Below, in pieces: positions 1 through 5,793 of a DNA stretch of 6,072 nt. The position numbers and the translations under genes were made by a program. How positions within the stretch are numbered: the stretch's first letter is position 1; every line of letters starts with the position of its first letter. The DNA is from B1Sed10-231 sp046483385 (lineage in GTDB: Bacteria > Planctomycetota > Brocadiia > SM23-32), in contig JAWODG010000208.1 in assembly GCA_046483385.1 (NCBI GenBank), positions 1 to 6,072 of the forward strand. Direction: 5' to 3'. The notes below the pieces were generated by a model, which was not told the DNA's origin, made no database searches, and was given only the letters and a program-made list of their open reading frames with translations.

Positions 1-169
1 CTAGGAACCCTGTTTCGTCATCTGTTTTCGTGACGACTACTGAGCCCGAGTCCTTGATTTTGTGGACGACCTGCGTTATCCGGCGGAAAGTCGAATTATC
101 TCCGACAATCTTTACCGAGACTTCGCGATCCGCCACGACTGATGTGAACGTTCCAGACCCAGCTACCAC
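1..169 (-). CDS. possible partial ORF running off the left edge, unrecognised
   Basis: A minus-strand frame is open from about position 250 to the left edge. Its first plausible start is a GTG at 169-167, preceded by AGGA at 179-176 with a 6-base gap. It would overlap the stop of the beta-helix gene by 7 bases. The 56 visible codons encode a mixed peptide with a strand-helix-strand pattern: a strand around VSVKIVG, an amphipathic helix around TFRRITQVVHKIKDSG and a strand around SVVVTKT. I recognise no family. GC and third-position GC are clearly lower than in the neighbouring genes, which also fits plain intergenic DNA. The opposite strand is open over the same bases but gives a Thr/Pro-rich, less protein-like peptide. 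If this frame is not a gene, positions 1-162 hold nothing else I can identify. Confidence 0.25.
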   Translation of the reverse strand, partial: MVAGSGTFTSVVADREVSVKIVGDNSTFRRITQVVHKIKDSGSVVVTKTDDETGFL

Positions 170-1746
170 TGCAATTCCTGAGGTGTCCGCGCTCCCCTGC
201 CCAGCGAGCCGTGGTAGCTCGCCGCGGTTCGGGTCGGGTCCGCGAAGTCAACCGGTTCCTCCCGGCCCGTCTGGCCCATGCCCACCTTTCCGGACGGCGC
301 GTAGGCGACGTTGTCGCGGTAGGCGATGCCGGCGTCGCCGCGCTTCTCCTGGAGCAGGTCCTCCGAGTAGCCCGGGGCGCCCACGAAGACGTTGTCCCGT
401 ACCTCGATGCCCGAGCCCTTGCCCCTGGCGAGTTTTTCGCCCGCGCTGACGAAACTGCGAACCGCGGGCGCCCACCGGTAAACGGTGTTGTTCCGAATGA
501 CGACGTTGTGGGCTCCGACGCCCAGCCCGCCGATGTTGAAGGCGGGATCGCCGGAGTGGGGGTCGCCGATAACGATGTTGCGCTCGACGACGGCGCCGTC
601 GTAATTGACGTTGGCCAGCTCGATGGCCGGCCCGGCGCTGAGGCCCTCGATCTGCGGCAGGTCGCGCACGCCGGCTCCGATGACGACGTTGCCCGCGATG
701 CGCCCTGTGACGCCGCCCGGGCGGAACTTGCTGATGCGCCCCAGGTTCAGCGAAGGCGAGTTGTCCATGCAGAGGTTGTCTTCCAGCACGCCGTTGGTGC
801 GACAGTAGATGCCGGTGGTCGAGCCGCGCGCGACGATGTTGCCCCGCGCCACCACGTCGTCGCACTGGATGGTGATGTAAACGTTGTGGTTGAACCACGT
901 CGGCCGGTCGCCGGTCTCCAGGTTGTAGCCGTTGTGGTCCAGCACGTTTTCCTCCAGCAGCAGACCGTCCACCAGGTTGAAGAAAAACCCCTGGCAGTGG
1001 CCGGAGGTGCTCCACGCGTGCTCGGCCACGCAGCGGCGGACGCGCACGTTCTTGAGGATGTCCTCCGGCGTGCCCTTCCAGGGCGACCGCCCCACGATGG
1101 GCCCGCCGCTGAGGTACTGGAACCGGCAATCCTCGATCAGCAGGTTCTCGCCGGGTGCCAGCCAGGAGATGCCCGAGTTCTTCTTCTCCCGGTCCCTGAC
1201 GAACTCCGGGGAGCCGGGGTCGCCCTTCTGGTCGTAGAAATGGATTCCCACGACGGCCATGTTGCGGACCTTGCCCGGACGGTTGACCGCCACGCTCAGC
1301 CCCGCGCCCTCGTCGCCCAGCTTCAGCAGGGGGCGGTCTCCGGAAGCGCCGTAGGAGGCGATGAGCGTGGGCTGCTCCGGGCTGCGCCCGTTCTTCAGGT
1401 TGCTCGTGCCTATCCGGCCGATAGGTTCGTGCCAGACGTCCCCCCGCTTGAGCAGCAGCCAGTCCGAGTGGTCGTCGCGCAGCAGCCCGAATCCCTTGGC
1501 GATGGTCTTGAGTGGACGGTCGGGCGAGAGGCCGTCGTTGGCGTCGTCCCCTTCCGAGCTGGACACGAAGACCATGCGAGTGTCCGGCGCCGGCGTGAAG
1601 GACGTCCACCCCTCGCCGGGGTCGGTCAGGTGGGCCACCAGGTCCGCGTCGGTGCCGGCCAGGGCGTGCTGCGCCGGCCCGCAAACGCCCAGAAGCACGA
1701 CCAGCAACGCGCCGACGGCTCGACTCACGTAATCCGGCATTGACAT
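163..1746 (-). CDS. secreted right-handed parallel beta-helix repeat protein
   Basis: Encodes 527 residues. Residues 1-30 form a signal peptide: a short basic/polar start, the hydrophobic core AVGALLVVLLGVCG, and an ALA cleavage site at 28-30. Cys22 is not in a good lipobox (Val at -1), so export by signal peptidase I is more likely than lipidation. Residues 57-110 carry the entry motif seen in DUF1565/pectate-lyase-fold proteins (SSSEGDDANDGLSPDRPLKT, then KRGDVW). From about 160 to 485 there are beta-helix rungs with recurring Asn-hydrophobic units: EENVLDH (265), RGNIVAR (301), EDNLCMD (322), AGNVVIG (351), ERNIVIG (388), RNNTVYR (418), RDNVFVG (450) and RDNVAYA (477), spaced 21-37 residues apart. 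The tail DPTRTAASYHGSLG resembles the C-terminal end of many planctomycete-type members, but stops soon after. The fold fits polysaccharide lyases, epimerases or glycosidases; no catalytic residues can be assigned. The start at 1746 is supported by GGAGGG six bases upstream; a second ATG two codons later is possible. No membrane anchor is visible. Confidence 0.9.
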   Translation of the reverse strand: MSMPDYVSRAVGALLVVLLGVCGPAQHALAGTDADLVAHLTDPGEGWTSFTPAPDTRMVFVSSSEGDDANDGLSPDRPLKTIAKGFGLLRDDHSDWLLLKRGDVWHEPIGRIGTSNLKNGRSPEQPTLIASYGASGDRPLLKLGDEGAGLSVAVNRPGKVRNMAVVGIHFYDQKGDPGSPEFVRDREKKNSGISWLAPGENLLIEDCRFQYLSGGPIVGRSPWKGTPEDILKNVRVRRCVAEHAWSTSGHCQGFFFNLVDGLLLEENVLDHNGYNLETGDRPTWFNHNVYITIQCDDVVARGNIVARGSTTGIYCRTNGVLEDNLCMDNSPSLNLGRISKFRPGGVTGRIAGNVVIGAGVRDLPQIEGLSAGPAIELANVNYDGAVVERNIVIGDPHSGDPAFNIGGLGVGAHNVVIRNNTVYRWAPAVRSFVSAGEKLARGKGSGIEVRDNVFVGAPGYSEDLLQEKRGDAGIAYRDNVAYAPSGKVGMGQTGREEPVDFADPTRTAASYHGSLGRGARTPQELQW

Positions 1747-1752
1747 CTTCAG

Positions 1753-1758
1753 CCCTCC
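1753..1758 (-). promoter_or_regulatory. ribosome binding site of the beta-helix gene
   Basis: Read on the minus strand the bases are GGAGGG, ending six bases before the ATG at 1746-1744. The spacing favours this ATG over the in-frame ATG two codons downstream (spacing 12). Confidence 0.7.
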
Positions 1759-1976
1759 GTTCAGCCTTCGCCGGTCACAACGGCAACTACCTCAGCAACG
1801 CGCGGCGACTTCAGTTCATTGTTGGCGGCAATTGTGATGGGCTTCGTATCGCCCCGCAGGGCCACGCCCCGCGGACCGCGGTATCTTACCAGCAATCGCG
1901 CGCCCAATCGACCGACTGGTGCGGCTGGAATGCACAAAGCGCCGTATCGTGCAGCGGCTGCGCTTGCGTAGCTGCT

Positions 1977-2004
1977 TTGCTTCCGGTTCGCGTTCGATTA
2001 TGAT
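1977..2004 (+). promoter_or_regulatory. candidate sigma-70-type promoter
   Basis: TTGCTT (1977-1982) and TATGAT (1999-2004) are separated by 16 bases, a fair match to housekeeping -35 and -10 boxes in an otherwise GC-rich gap. Transcription would begin near 2011 and could serve the tRNA-Arg as a long precursor, or a short RNA ending at the hairpin at 2054-2074. This rests on consensus matching only, and chance matches are common. Confidence 0.27.
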
Positions 2005-2053
2005 GGGTAATGCTCCGGGAGGTACCCGGCGTCGACGGCGACGGCCGGCTCCC

Positions 2054-2074
2054 CTCGCCGCAATGGCGGGTTTT
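2054..2074 (+). terminator. candidate intrinsic terminator hairpin
   Basis: CTCGCC (2054-2059) pairs with GGCGGG (2065-2070) around a GCAAT loop, giving six pairs including one T-G, followed directly by TTTT (2071-2074). The T tract is short, so termination would be weak or partial. Together with the candidate promoter at 1977-2004 it would define an RNA of about 65 nucleotides. Confidence 0.3.
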
Positions 2075-2082
2075 GTAAGGCT

Positions 2083-2147
2083 TTGCCGTGCGGCGCCCGT
2101 TTTGGCACGGCAACAGCGTGCCCGGTGCAGAACTGCACACCGAGGGC
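2083..2147 (+). repeat. overlapping, mutually exclusive inverted repeats upstream of the tRNA
   Basis: Three stems share bases. The first is TTGCCGTGC (2083-2091) with GCACGGCAA (2105-2113), nine perfect pairs. The second is GGCACG (2104-2109) with CGTGCC (2117-2122), six pairs around a seven-base loop, which cannot form together with the first. The third is GTGCAG (2125-2130) with CTGCAC (2133-2138), which can be extended outward by GCCC (2120-2123) with GGGC (2144-2147) and so competes with the second. The layout resembles an RNA switch or a tRNA-precursor processing element. It matches no RNA family that I recognise. Confidence 0.35.
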
Positions 2148-2179
2148 AAGCAGTTACAGACGAGCATATCGTCCACGGT

Positions 2180-2256
2180 GCGCCCGTAGCTCAGGCGGAT
2201 AGAGCGGCGGTTTCCTAAACCGCAGGCCGCAGGTTCGAGTCCTGCCGGGCGTACCA
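2180..2256 (+). tRNA. tRNA-Arg (anticodon CCT)
   Basis: A complete 77-base cloverleaf including an encoded CCA. The acceptor stem GCGCCCG (2180-2186) pairs with CGGGCGT (2246-2252), with one G-T pair at the end; the discriminator is A2253 and CCA is 2254-2256. The D stem is GCTC/GAGC (2189-2192 with 2202-2205). The anticodon stem is GCGGT/ACCGC (2207-2211 with 2219-2223) around loop TTCCTAA, with anticodon CCT at 2214-2216, which reads AGG arginine codons. The variable loop is five bases and the T arm is GCAGG-TTCGAGT-CCTGC (2229-2245). No intron is present. Six Ts follow at 2258-2263 and may mark the 3' trailer. Several minus-strand frames read through this gene and give well-known false proteins. 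Confidence 0.97.
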
Positions 2257-2290
2257 CTTTTTTGCGTCCGCCCGCCGCGGGAGGCGGAGC

Positions 2291-2333
2291 AGGCGAAACA
2301 TTCGGAGTTCCTGCCGCTGTCTCCGTTTCGCCT
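2291..2333 (+). promoter_or_regulatory. long stem-loop in the leader of the ceramidase-like gene
   Basis: AGGCGAAAC (2291-2299) and GTTTCGCCT (2325-2333) form nine perfect pairs. GGAG (2304-2307) and CTCC (2321-2324) add four more inside a four-base bulge. There is no T tract after it, so it is not a standard terminator. Part of the left arm, CATTCGG (2299-2305), can instead pair with CCGAATG (2360-2366), giving an alternative fold. It lies about 95 bases before the start codon and could be a regulatory leader or an mRNA-stabilising structure. A second, shorter stem TCCGCC/GGCGGA (2267-2272 with 2283-2288) sits between it and the tRNA. Confidence 0.35.
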
Positions 2334-2427
2334 CGTATCTCTTCGCTTGCAGGCACCCCCCGAATGGGCTCTTATGTGGTCGGGCGAAGTCCACACCGCG
2401 GTTCCACTCACGGGAGTTCAAGGAGCA

Positions 2428-3723
2428 ATGGCCGGAGCAGGAAGGACCGACGGATTGCAGGCAGGGGTGGCGGAGGTGGAGATAACTCCTCCGGTGGGGA
2501 CGCCCCTGTGTGGCGATCTGCAGCCCAGGGACTCGGTGGGTGTGCAGGACCCGCTGTACGCGAAGGCGATAGTTCTCCAGTGCGGCGGGCGGCGGCTGGC
2601 TTACGTGGCTCTCGACCTGATAGGGCTCCCCCTCCAGGAGGGAGAAGAGGCGGTCTCGCTGGCTTCGCAGCGGACCGGCATTCCGGCGACGGACATCGTG
2701 TGGGCGGCCACCCACACCCACACGGGCCCCTACACCGGACGCGGGCCCGGAAGCGTGGAAGGTCCGGTCAACCGCGAATGGCTCGACGGCCTGCCCGATA
2801 AGTTCGCCGAAGCGGTCGGGAGGGCGCACGCGTCCTTGCGTCCCGCGAAGATGAGCCGCCTGCGAGGCTTCCACCACGGCCTGGCCCACAACCGGCGGGT
2901 CATGTTCAAGGACGGACGCGCCATCAACACGTGGAACCTCGGTAACGCCGACGAGCGCGTGCAGTCCGTGGGCCTGGCCGGCCCCACCGACCCCGAGATC
3001 GGGATGCTGACGTTCGACGATGAGCACGGGGAACTGCTGGCGGTGCTTTTCCACTTCTCGCTGCACACGAACACCAACTTCGGCGACCACTTCAGCGCCG
3101 ACTACCCGGGCGTGGTGGCGGCGCGCCTGCGGGAACGCTTCGGCCCGCGCGTCTCCACCTTGTTCCTCCCGGGCGCCTTCGGCGACCTGAACTGCTGGGG
3201 ACGGACATACCGCGAGGTGGGCGACGCGCTGGCCGACGCGATGATTCCCCTGATAGAGCAGCGGGAAGGTGATCCGGCCGAGCTGCGCCTGGCGGCGACG
3301 AAGCGGAGGGTGTGGGCCGTGTACCGTGACTTCACCGAAGACCAGGAGGAGCGCATCCGGCAGTCGGGATGGCCGCCCGAACGCCAGGAGGTATTTCGAG
3401 AGGGGGTTGAGGCGCTCCGCGAGGCGGGCAAGACCGGGGCGGAGACCCTTCTGCAGGCCTGGCGCATCGGCGAGGTCGCCTTCGCCAGCCTGCCGGGGGA
3501 ACTGTTCGTCGAATGGGGGCTGAAGATCAAGCGGGAGAGCCCTTTCCCCTGGACCTACCCGGTGGAGCTGGGGGGCGATTCCCTGGGCTACCTGGTTACG
3601 CCCGAGGCGGCCGCGGCGGGCGGGTACGAGCCCCTCTCGAAGGTGTCTGCGGATGCCGTGGGCCACCTTGTGGACGAGGCGCTGGAGATGTTGGAAGAGC
3701 TGCATTCAGAAGAGGCATCGTAG
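2428..3723 (+). CDS. neutral/alkaline non-lysosomal ceramidase-like protein
   Basis: Encodes 431 residues matching the N-terminal catalytic domain of neutral ceramidases (PF04734). Family marks in order are AGVAEVEITPPVG (12-24), ATHTHTGP (94-101), HNRR (154-157), LHTN then SADYPG (212-228), GAFGDLN (249-255), LPGELFVEWG (355-364), and GY (387-388) before GGYEPLSKV (398-406). The expected zinc ligands, from memory of the Pseudomonas enzyme, are present: His96 or His98, His213, Glu358 and Tyr388. The nucleophile in GDVS of true ceramidases is Asn255 here, so sphingolipid cleavage is doubtful; many bacterial members share this and have unknown substrates. There is no signal peptide and no C-terminal domain, so it is probably cytoplasmic. 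The start is uncertain: ATG 2428 has AAGGAG only two bases away (GGGAG lies 11 bases upstream), while TTG 2455 has AGGAAGGA eight bases upstream and gives the usual family N-terminus. It is the first gene of a likely operon with the hydrolase 51 bases downstream. Confidence 0.88.
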   Translation: MAGAGRTDGLQAGVAEVEITPPVGTPLCGDLQPRDSVGVQDPLYAKAIVLQCGGRRLAYVALDLIGLPLQEGEEAVSLASQRTGIPATDIVWAATHTHTGPYTGRGPGSVEGPVNREWLDGLPDKFAEAVGRAHASLRPAKMSRLRGFHHGLAHNRRVMFKDGRAINTWNLGNADERVQSVGLAGPTDPEIGMLTFDDEHGELLAVLFHFSLHTNTNFGDHFSADYPGVVAARLRERFGPRVSTLFLPGAFGDLNCWGRTYREVGDALADAMIPLIEQREGDPAELRLAATKRRVWAVYRDFTEDQEERIRQSGWPPERQEVFREGVEALREAGKTGAETLLQAWRIGEVAFASLPGELFVEWGLKIKRESPFPWTYPVELGGDSLGYLVTPEAAAAGGYEPLSKVSADAVGHLVDEALEMLEELHSEEAS

Positions 3724-3761
3724 GAGCCGACAACCCACAGAAGGCTGCATTTCCCCAGCAC

Positions 3762-3766
3762 GGGAG
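3762..3766 (+). promoter_or_regulatory. ribosome binding site of the alpha/beta hydrolase
   Basis: GGGAG lies eight bases before the ATG at 3775 and is the only clear element in the 51-base gap after the ceramidase-like gene. The absence of a terminator in this gap supports co-transcription. Confidence 0.6.
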
Positions 3767-3774
3767 ACACTCGC

Positions 3775-4836
3775 ATGTCATTCCGTAACCTGAGCCCACA
3801 GAACATGTTCCAGCAGATGGCGGCCGGACACGTTCCCGAGTTCCGCTTTTCCGGGTCGGGTCCCGACGACTTCCGGGCATGGAAGGAAGAGGCCCTGCCC
3901 CGCGTGCTGGATACGCTGGGGGACCGGCCGGAACGCGTGCCGCCGAACCCGGAGCTGCTGGTGGAATGGGAGCACGACGGCCTCCGCAAACAAAGGTGGC
4001 TCATAGACGTGGGCCCGCACATCGCCGCCACCTGCCGGGTGAACGTGCCGGGGGACCTGCCGGAGGGCGAGCGGCGTCCCGCCATCCTCTGCTGCCACGG
4101 CCACGGGCAGTTCGGCAAAGAGACGATCATGGGCAACGACTCGTCGGCCGAGAAGCGGGACAGCGTCAAGGCCCACAACTCCAACTACGGCCACCAGATG
4201 GCGAGGATGGGATTCGTGACCTATGCCATCGACTGGATCGGTTTCGGGGAGAGGAACGACGGCCAGAAGCCGAACCACCTGAGCACCGCCGGCGCGCGCG
4301 ACTGGTGCAACCTTTACTACCTTCACGCGACCATGCTGGGGATGACGTCTCTGTCCATCAACACCACCCACGGGATGGCGGCCACGGACTTCGCGGCCGA
4401 CCTGCCCTGCGTGGACGCCGACCGGCTGGGGGTGATGGGCCTGAGCGGGGGCGGCACCATGGCCCTGTGGATGGCGCTCTGCGACGAGCGCTTCCGGGCG
4501 ACCGAGGTCATCTGCTACAGCGACCTCTGGGCCCACTTCGGCTTCCGCGACATCAACTACTGCGGCATGCAGGTAGCCCCCGGCCTTTACAAGCTGGTGG
4601 ACCTGCCCGACCTGCAGGGCCTGCTGGCGCCGCGGCCACTGCTGGTGGACATCGGCGTGCACGACACCTGCTTCGTCGTGGACACCGCAATGGCGTGCTA
4701 TCGGCAGGTGAAGGCAATCTACGAGGCAGCAGGCGCCGCCGACAGGCTGGAGCTGGACCTTCACGGCGGCGAGCACGCGTGGGGCGGCAACAGGTCGGAG
4801 GGTTTCTTCCGGCGGCACCTGGGGGCCGGTTGGTGA
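3775..4836 (+). CDS. alpha/beta hydrolase, Abhydrolase_7 / dienelactone hydrolase-like
   Basis: Encodes 353 residues with an alpha/beta hydrolase fold over about 75-350. Visible marks are HGHGQFGK (108-115, oxyanion-hole region), DWIGFGER (153-160), GLSGGG (222-227) holding the nucleophile Ser224, APRPLL (285-290), an acid at Asp297 (or Asp292) in VDIGVHDTCF, and His334 in GGEHAW. The order and spacing, together with the INYCGMQVAPGL stretch (260-271) before the APRPLL strand, match the Abhydrolase_7 (PF12715) group, which includes acetyl-xylan-esterase-like proteins. It therefore probably cleaves an ester; the substrate is unknown. There is no signal peptide, so it is cytoplasmic. It is rich in cysteine for such a protein (nine, including Cys106-Cys107 next to the HGHG motif and Cys299 beside the acid residue), which also suggests a cytoplasmic site. 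It probably shares a transcript with the ceramidase-like gene. Confidence 0.88.
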   Translation: MSFRNLSPQNMFQQMAAGHVPEFRFSGSGPDDFRAWKEEALPRVLDTLGDRPERVPPNPELLVEWEHDGLRKQRWLIDVGPHIAATCRVNVPGDLPEGERRPAILCCHGHGQFGKETIMGNDSSAEKRDSVKAHNSNYGHQMARMGFVTYAIDWIGFGERNDGQKPNHLSTAGARDWCNLYYLHATMLGMTSLSINTTHGMAATDFAADLPCVDADRLGVMGLSGGGTMALWMALCDERFRATEVICYSDLWAHFGFRDINYCGMQVAPGLYKLVDLPDLQGLLAPRPLLVDIGVHDTCFVVDTAMACYRQVKAIYEAAGAADRLELDLHGGEHAWGGNRSEGFFRRHLGAGW

Positions 4837-4843
4837 GCCCCGT

Positions 4844-4872
4844 CCGCCCGCGCCGGCGGCGCCTTTGCGCCG
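4844..4872 (+). other. alternative GC hairpins between hydrolase and DUF72 genes
   Basis: CGGCGC (4857-4862) pairs with GCGCCG (4867-4872) around a CTTT loop. CCGCC (4844-4848) can instead pair with GGCGG (4855-4859), which uses some of the same bases. No T run follows, so this looks more like a pause, processing or weak attenuation site than a terminator. Confidence 0.25.
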
Positions 4873-4930
4873 AGGTCTAAGGTGCGTTACGGTCGAAAGA
4901 GAGGCGGAGAAACCCCACGGGGCCGAGCCG

Positions 4931-5635
4931 ATGATACACACCGGATGCTGCGGGTTCCGGATGGCGCAGGACGATTACTTCGAGGCGTTCGACTGCATCG
5001 AGATCCAGAAGACTTTCTACCAGCCGCCCCGCCCTTCCACCGCCGAGAGGTGGCGTGGCAAGGCGCCCGACGACTTCATCTTCACCCTGAAGGCATGGCA
5101 GTGCATCACCCACTACCCCTCAAGCCCCACTTACCGCCGGGCCAGCATCTCTGACGAGAGAAAGGAGCAGTGCGGGGGCTTCCGGGACAACGACGTGGTG
5201 ACGGAAGCATGGGAGACCACCCGCGAGATCGCGGAGATACTGGAGGCGCCCGTGGTTGTCTTCCAATGCCCCGCCAGCCTGGAGCCGACCGACGAGCACA
5301 TCGGTAACATGCGAGCTTTCTTCGACCGGATAGACCGCGGCGACATGCTCCCGGGCTGGGAGCCGCGCGGCGAAGAGTGGACCGACGAACTGGTAGGGCG
5401 GCTCTGCGACGAACTTGACCTGGTGCACGTGGTGGACCCGTTCGACCGGCAGCAGGTCAGCGGCCCGGTCAACTACTTCCGCCTGCACGGCATCGGCGGC
5501 TACCGCTACGAGTACACGGACGAGGATCTGGAGAAGCTGCGCGGCTTCATCAATCGCGAGGAGGCCTACTGCATGTTCAACAACTCCTCGATGGTGGACG
5601 ACGCCCGGCGCTTCGCCGGGTTGGTCGGCGGCTGA
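4931..5635 (+). CDS. DUF72 domain-containing protein (YecE-like TIM barrel)
   Basis: Encodes 234 residues, about the usual length for DUF72 (PF01904). Family marks are MIHTGCCGF (1-9, where most members have GTSGW or GTCGF), IEIQKTFYQPP (23-33), PDDFIFTLKAWQCITH (46-61), VVVFQCPASLEPT (108-120), VVDP (167-170), NYFRLHG (181-187) and YCMFNNSSMVDDA (213-225). The FTLKAWQ/ITH form and the EIQ-TFY form are, from memory, those of the subgroup shared by archaea and deep bacterial lineages rather than the enterobacterial type. DUF72 proteins have a TIM-barrel fold and no settled reaction. ATG 4931 matches the family start exactly; its ribosome site is weak (only GGGG eight bases upstream). A TTG at 4865 would add 22 residues of non-family sequence. 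It lies 94 bases after the hydrolase stop on the same strand. Confidence 0.9.
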   Translation: MIHTGCCGFRMAQDDYFEAFDCIEIQKTFYQPPRPSTAERWRGKAPDDFIFTLKAWQCITHYPSSPTYRRASISDERKEQCGGFRDNDVVTEAWETTREIAEILEAPVVVFQCPASLEPTDEHIGNMRAFFDRIDRGDMLPGWEPRGEEWTDELVGRLCDELDLVHVVDPFDRQQVSGPVNYFRLHGIGGYRYEYTDEDLEKLRGFINREEAYCMFNNSSMVDDARRFAGLVGG

Positions 5636-5793
5636 GACGCACGGGGACCCGCAGGCAAAGGTCCGAGTGTGTTTACCAAAGCATCTGCGTGCGCCCTTTT
5701 TGCTACTCGACGCACGCGACCGTCCTCGTGCTTGTCTTGGTTAGCCGCAGATCGTTCTTCGTGGGCTCCGTGCACTTCTTGGTCGAGTCGACG
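5636..5793. terminator. convergent gap with a stem-loop, possible weak bidirectional terminator
   Basis: The gap lies between the stops of the DUF72 and VOC genes. GCGTGCG (5687-5693) pairs perfectly with CGCACGC (5711-5717), with an eighth T-G pair at 5686/5718 and a 17-base loop containing TTTTT. A separate inverted repeat, ATCTGCG (5683-5689) with CGCAGAT (5746-5752), competes for the left arm. Neither stem has a T tail in either direction, so a rho-independent terminator is not clearly shown; placement between convergent genes is the main argument. No coding frame or RNA gene is evident. Confidence 0.28.

Larger units (their letters stand above)
1759..2179. other. gap without a protein gene, rich in stem-loops
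   Basis: No frame here gives a credible protein; those that are open read into the tRNA or into the antisense of the beta-helix gene. On the minus side it must contain the promoter of the beta-helix gene, but I found no convincing -35/-10 pair there. The palindrome CCGCGG occurs twice, one base apart, at 1869-1874 and 1876-1881. The plus side holds a possible promoter (1977-2004), a small hairpin CCGGG/CCCGG (2015-2029), a terminator-like hairpin (2054-2074) and a cluster of competing stems (2083-2147) just before the tRNA. Confidence 0.6.

Noticed and set aside
163..240. Possible frameshift at the end of the beta-helix gene, whose tail is short after SYHGSLG
   Set aside because: Neither alternative frame restores the tail I would expect from relatives, so the short end is taken as real.
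30..449. A plus-strand frame at the left edge with a Thr/Pro-rich then Arg-rich peptide
   Set aside because: Most of it is antisense to the beta-helix gene and turns into low-complexity Arg/Pro sequence; no ribosome site or family motif.
211..1743. A 510-residue plus-strand frame opposite the beta-helix gene
   Set aside because: A high-GC antisense shadow rich in Val, Ala, Asp and Arg. The minus-strand frame has a signal peptide, ribosome site and clear family motifs.
2257..2288. tRNA terminator from the T run and the TCCGCC/GGCGGA stem
   Set aside because: The six Ts lie before the stem, not after it, and the stem is followed by GC-rich DNA, so it is not a standard intrinsic terminator in either direction.
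1886..2411. Minus-strand frames (1886-2356 and 2154-2411) with peptides such as PAGLEPAACGLGNRRS and PPLYPPELRA
   Set aside because: These are translations through the antisense strand of tRNA-Arg, a well-known source of false proteins in databases; neither has family support outside the tRNA.
2215..3705. A 496-residue minus-strand frame ending in RQDSNLRP
   Set aside because: It is antisense to the ceramidase-like gene and ends in the tRNA; the ending is another familiar tRNA-derived artefact.
3778..4941. A 387-residue minus-strand frame opposite the alpha/beta hydrolase
   Set aside because: Low-complexity Val/His/Ala-rich antisense shadow; the plus strand has a complete catalytic triad pattern.
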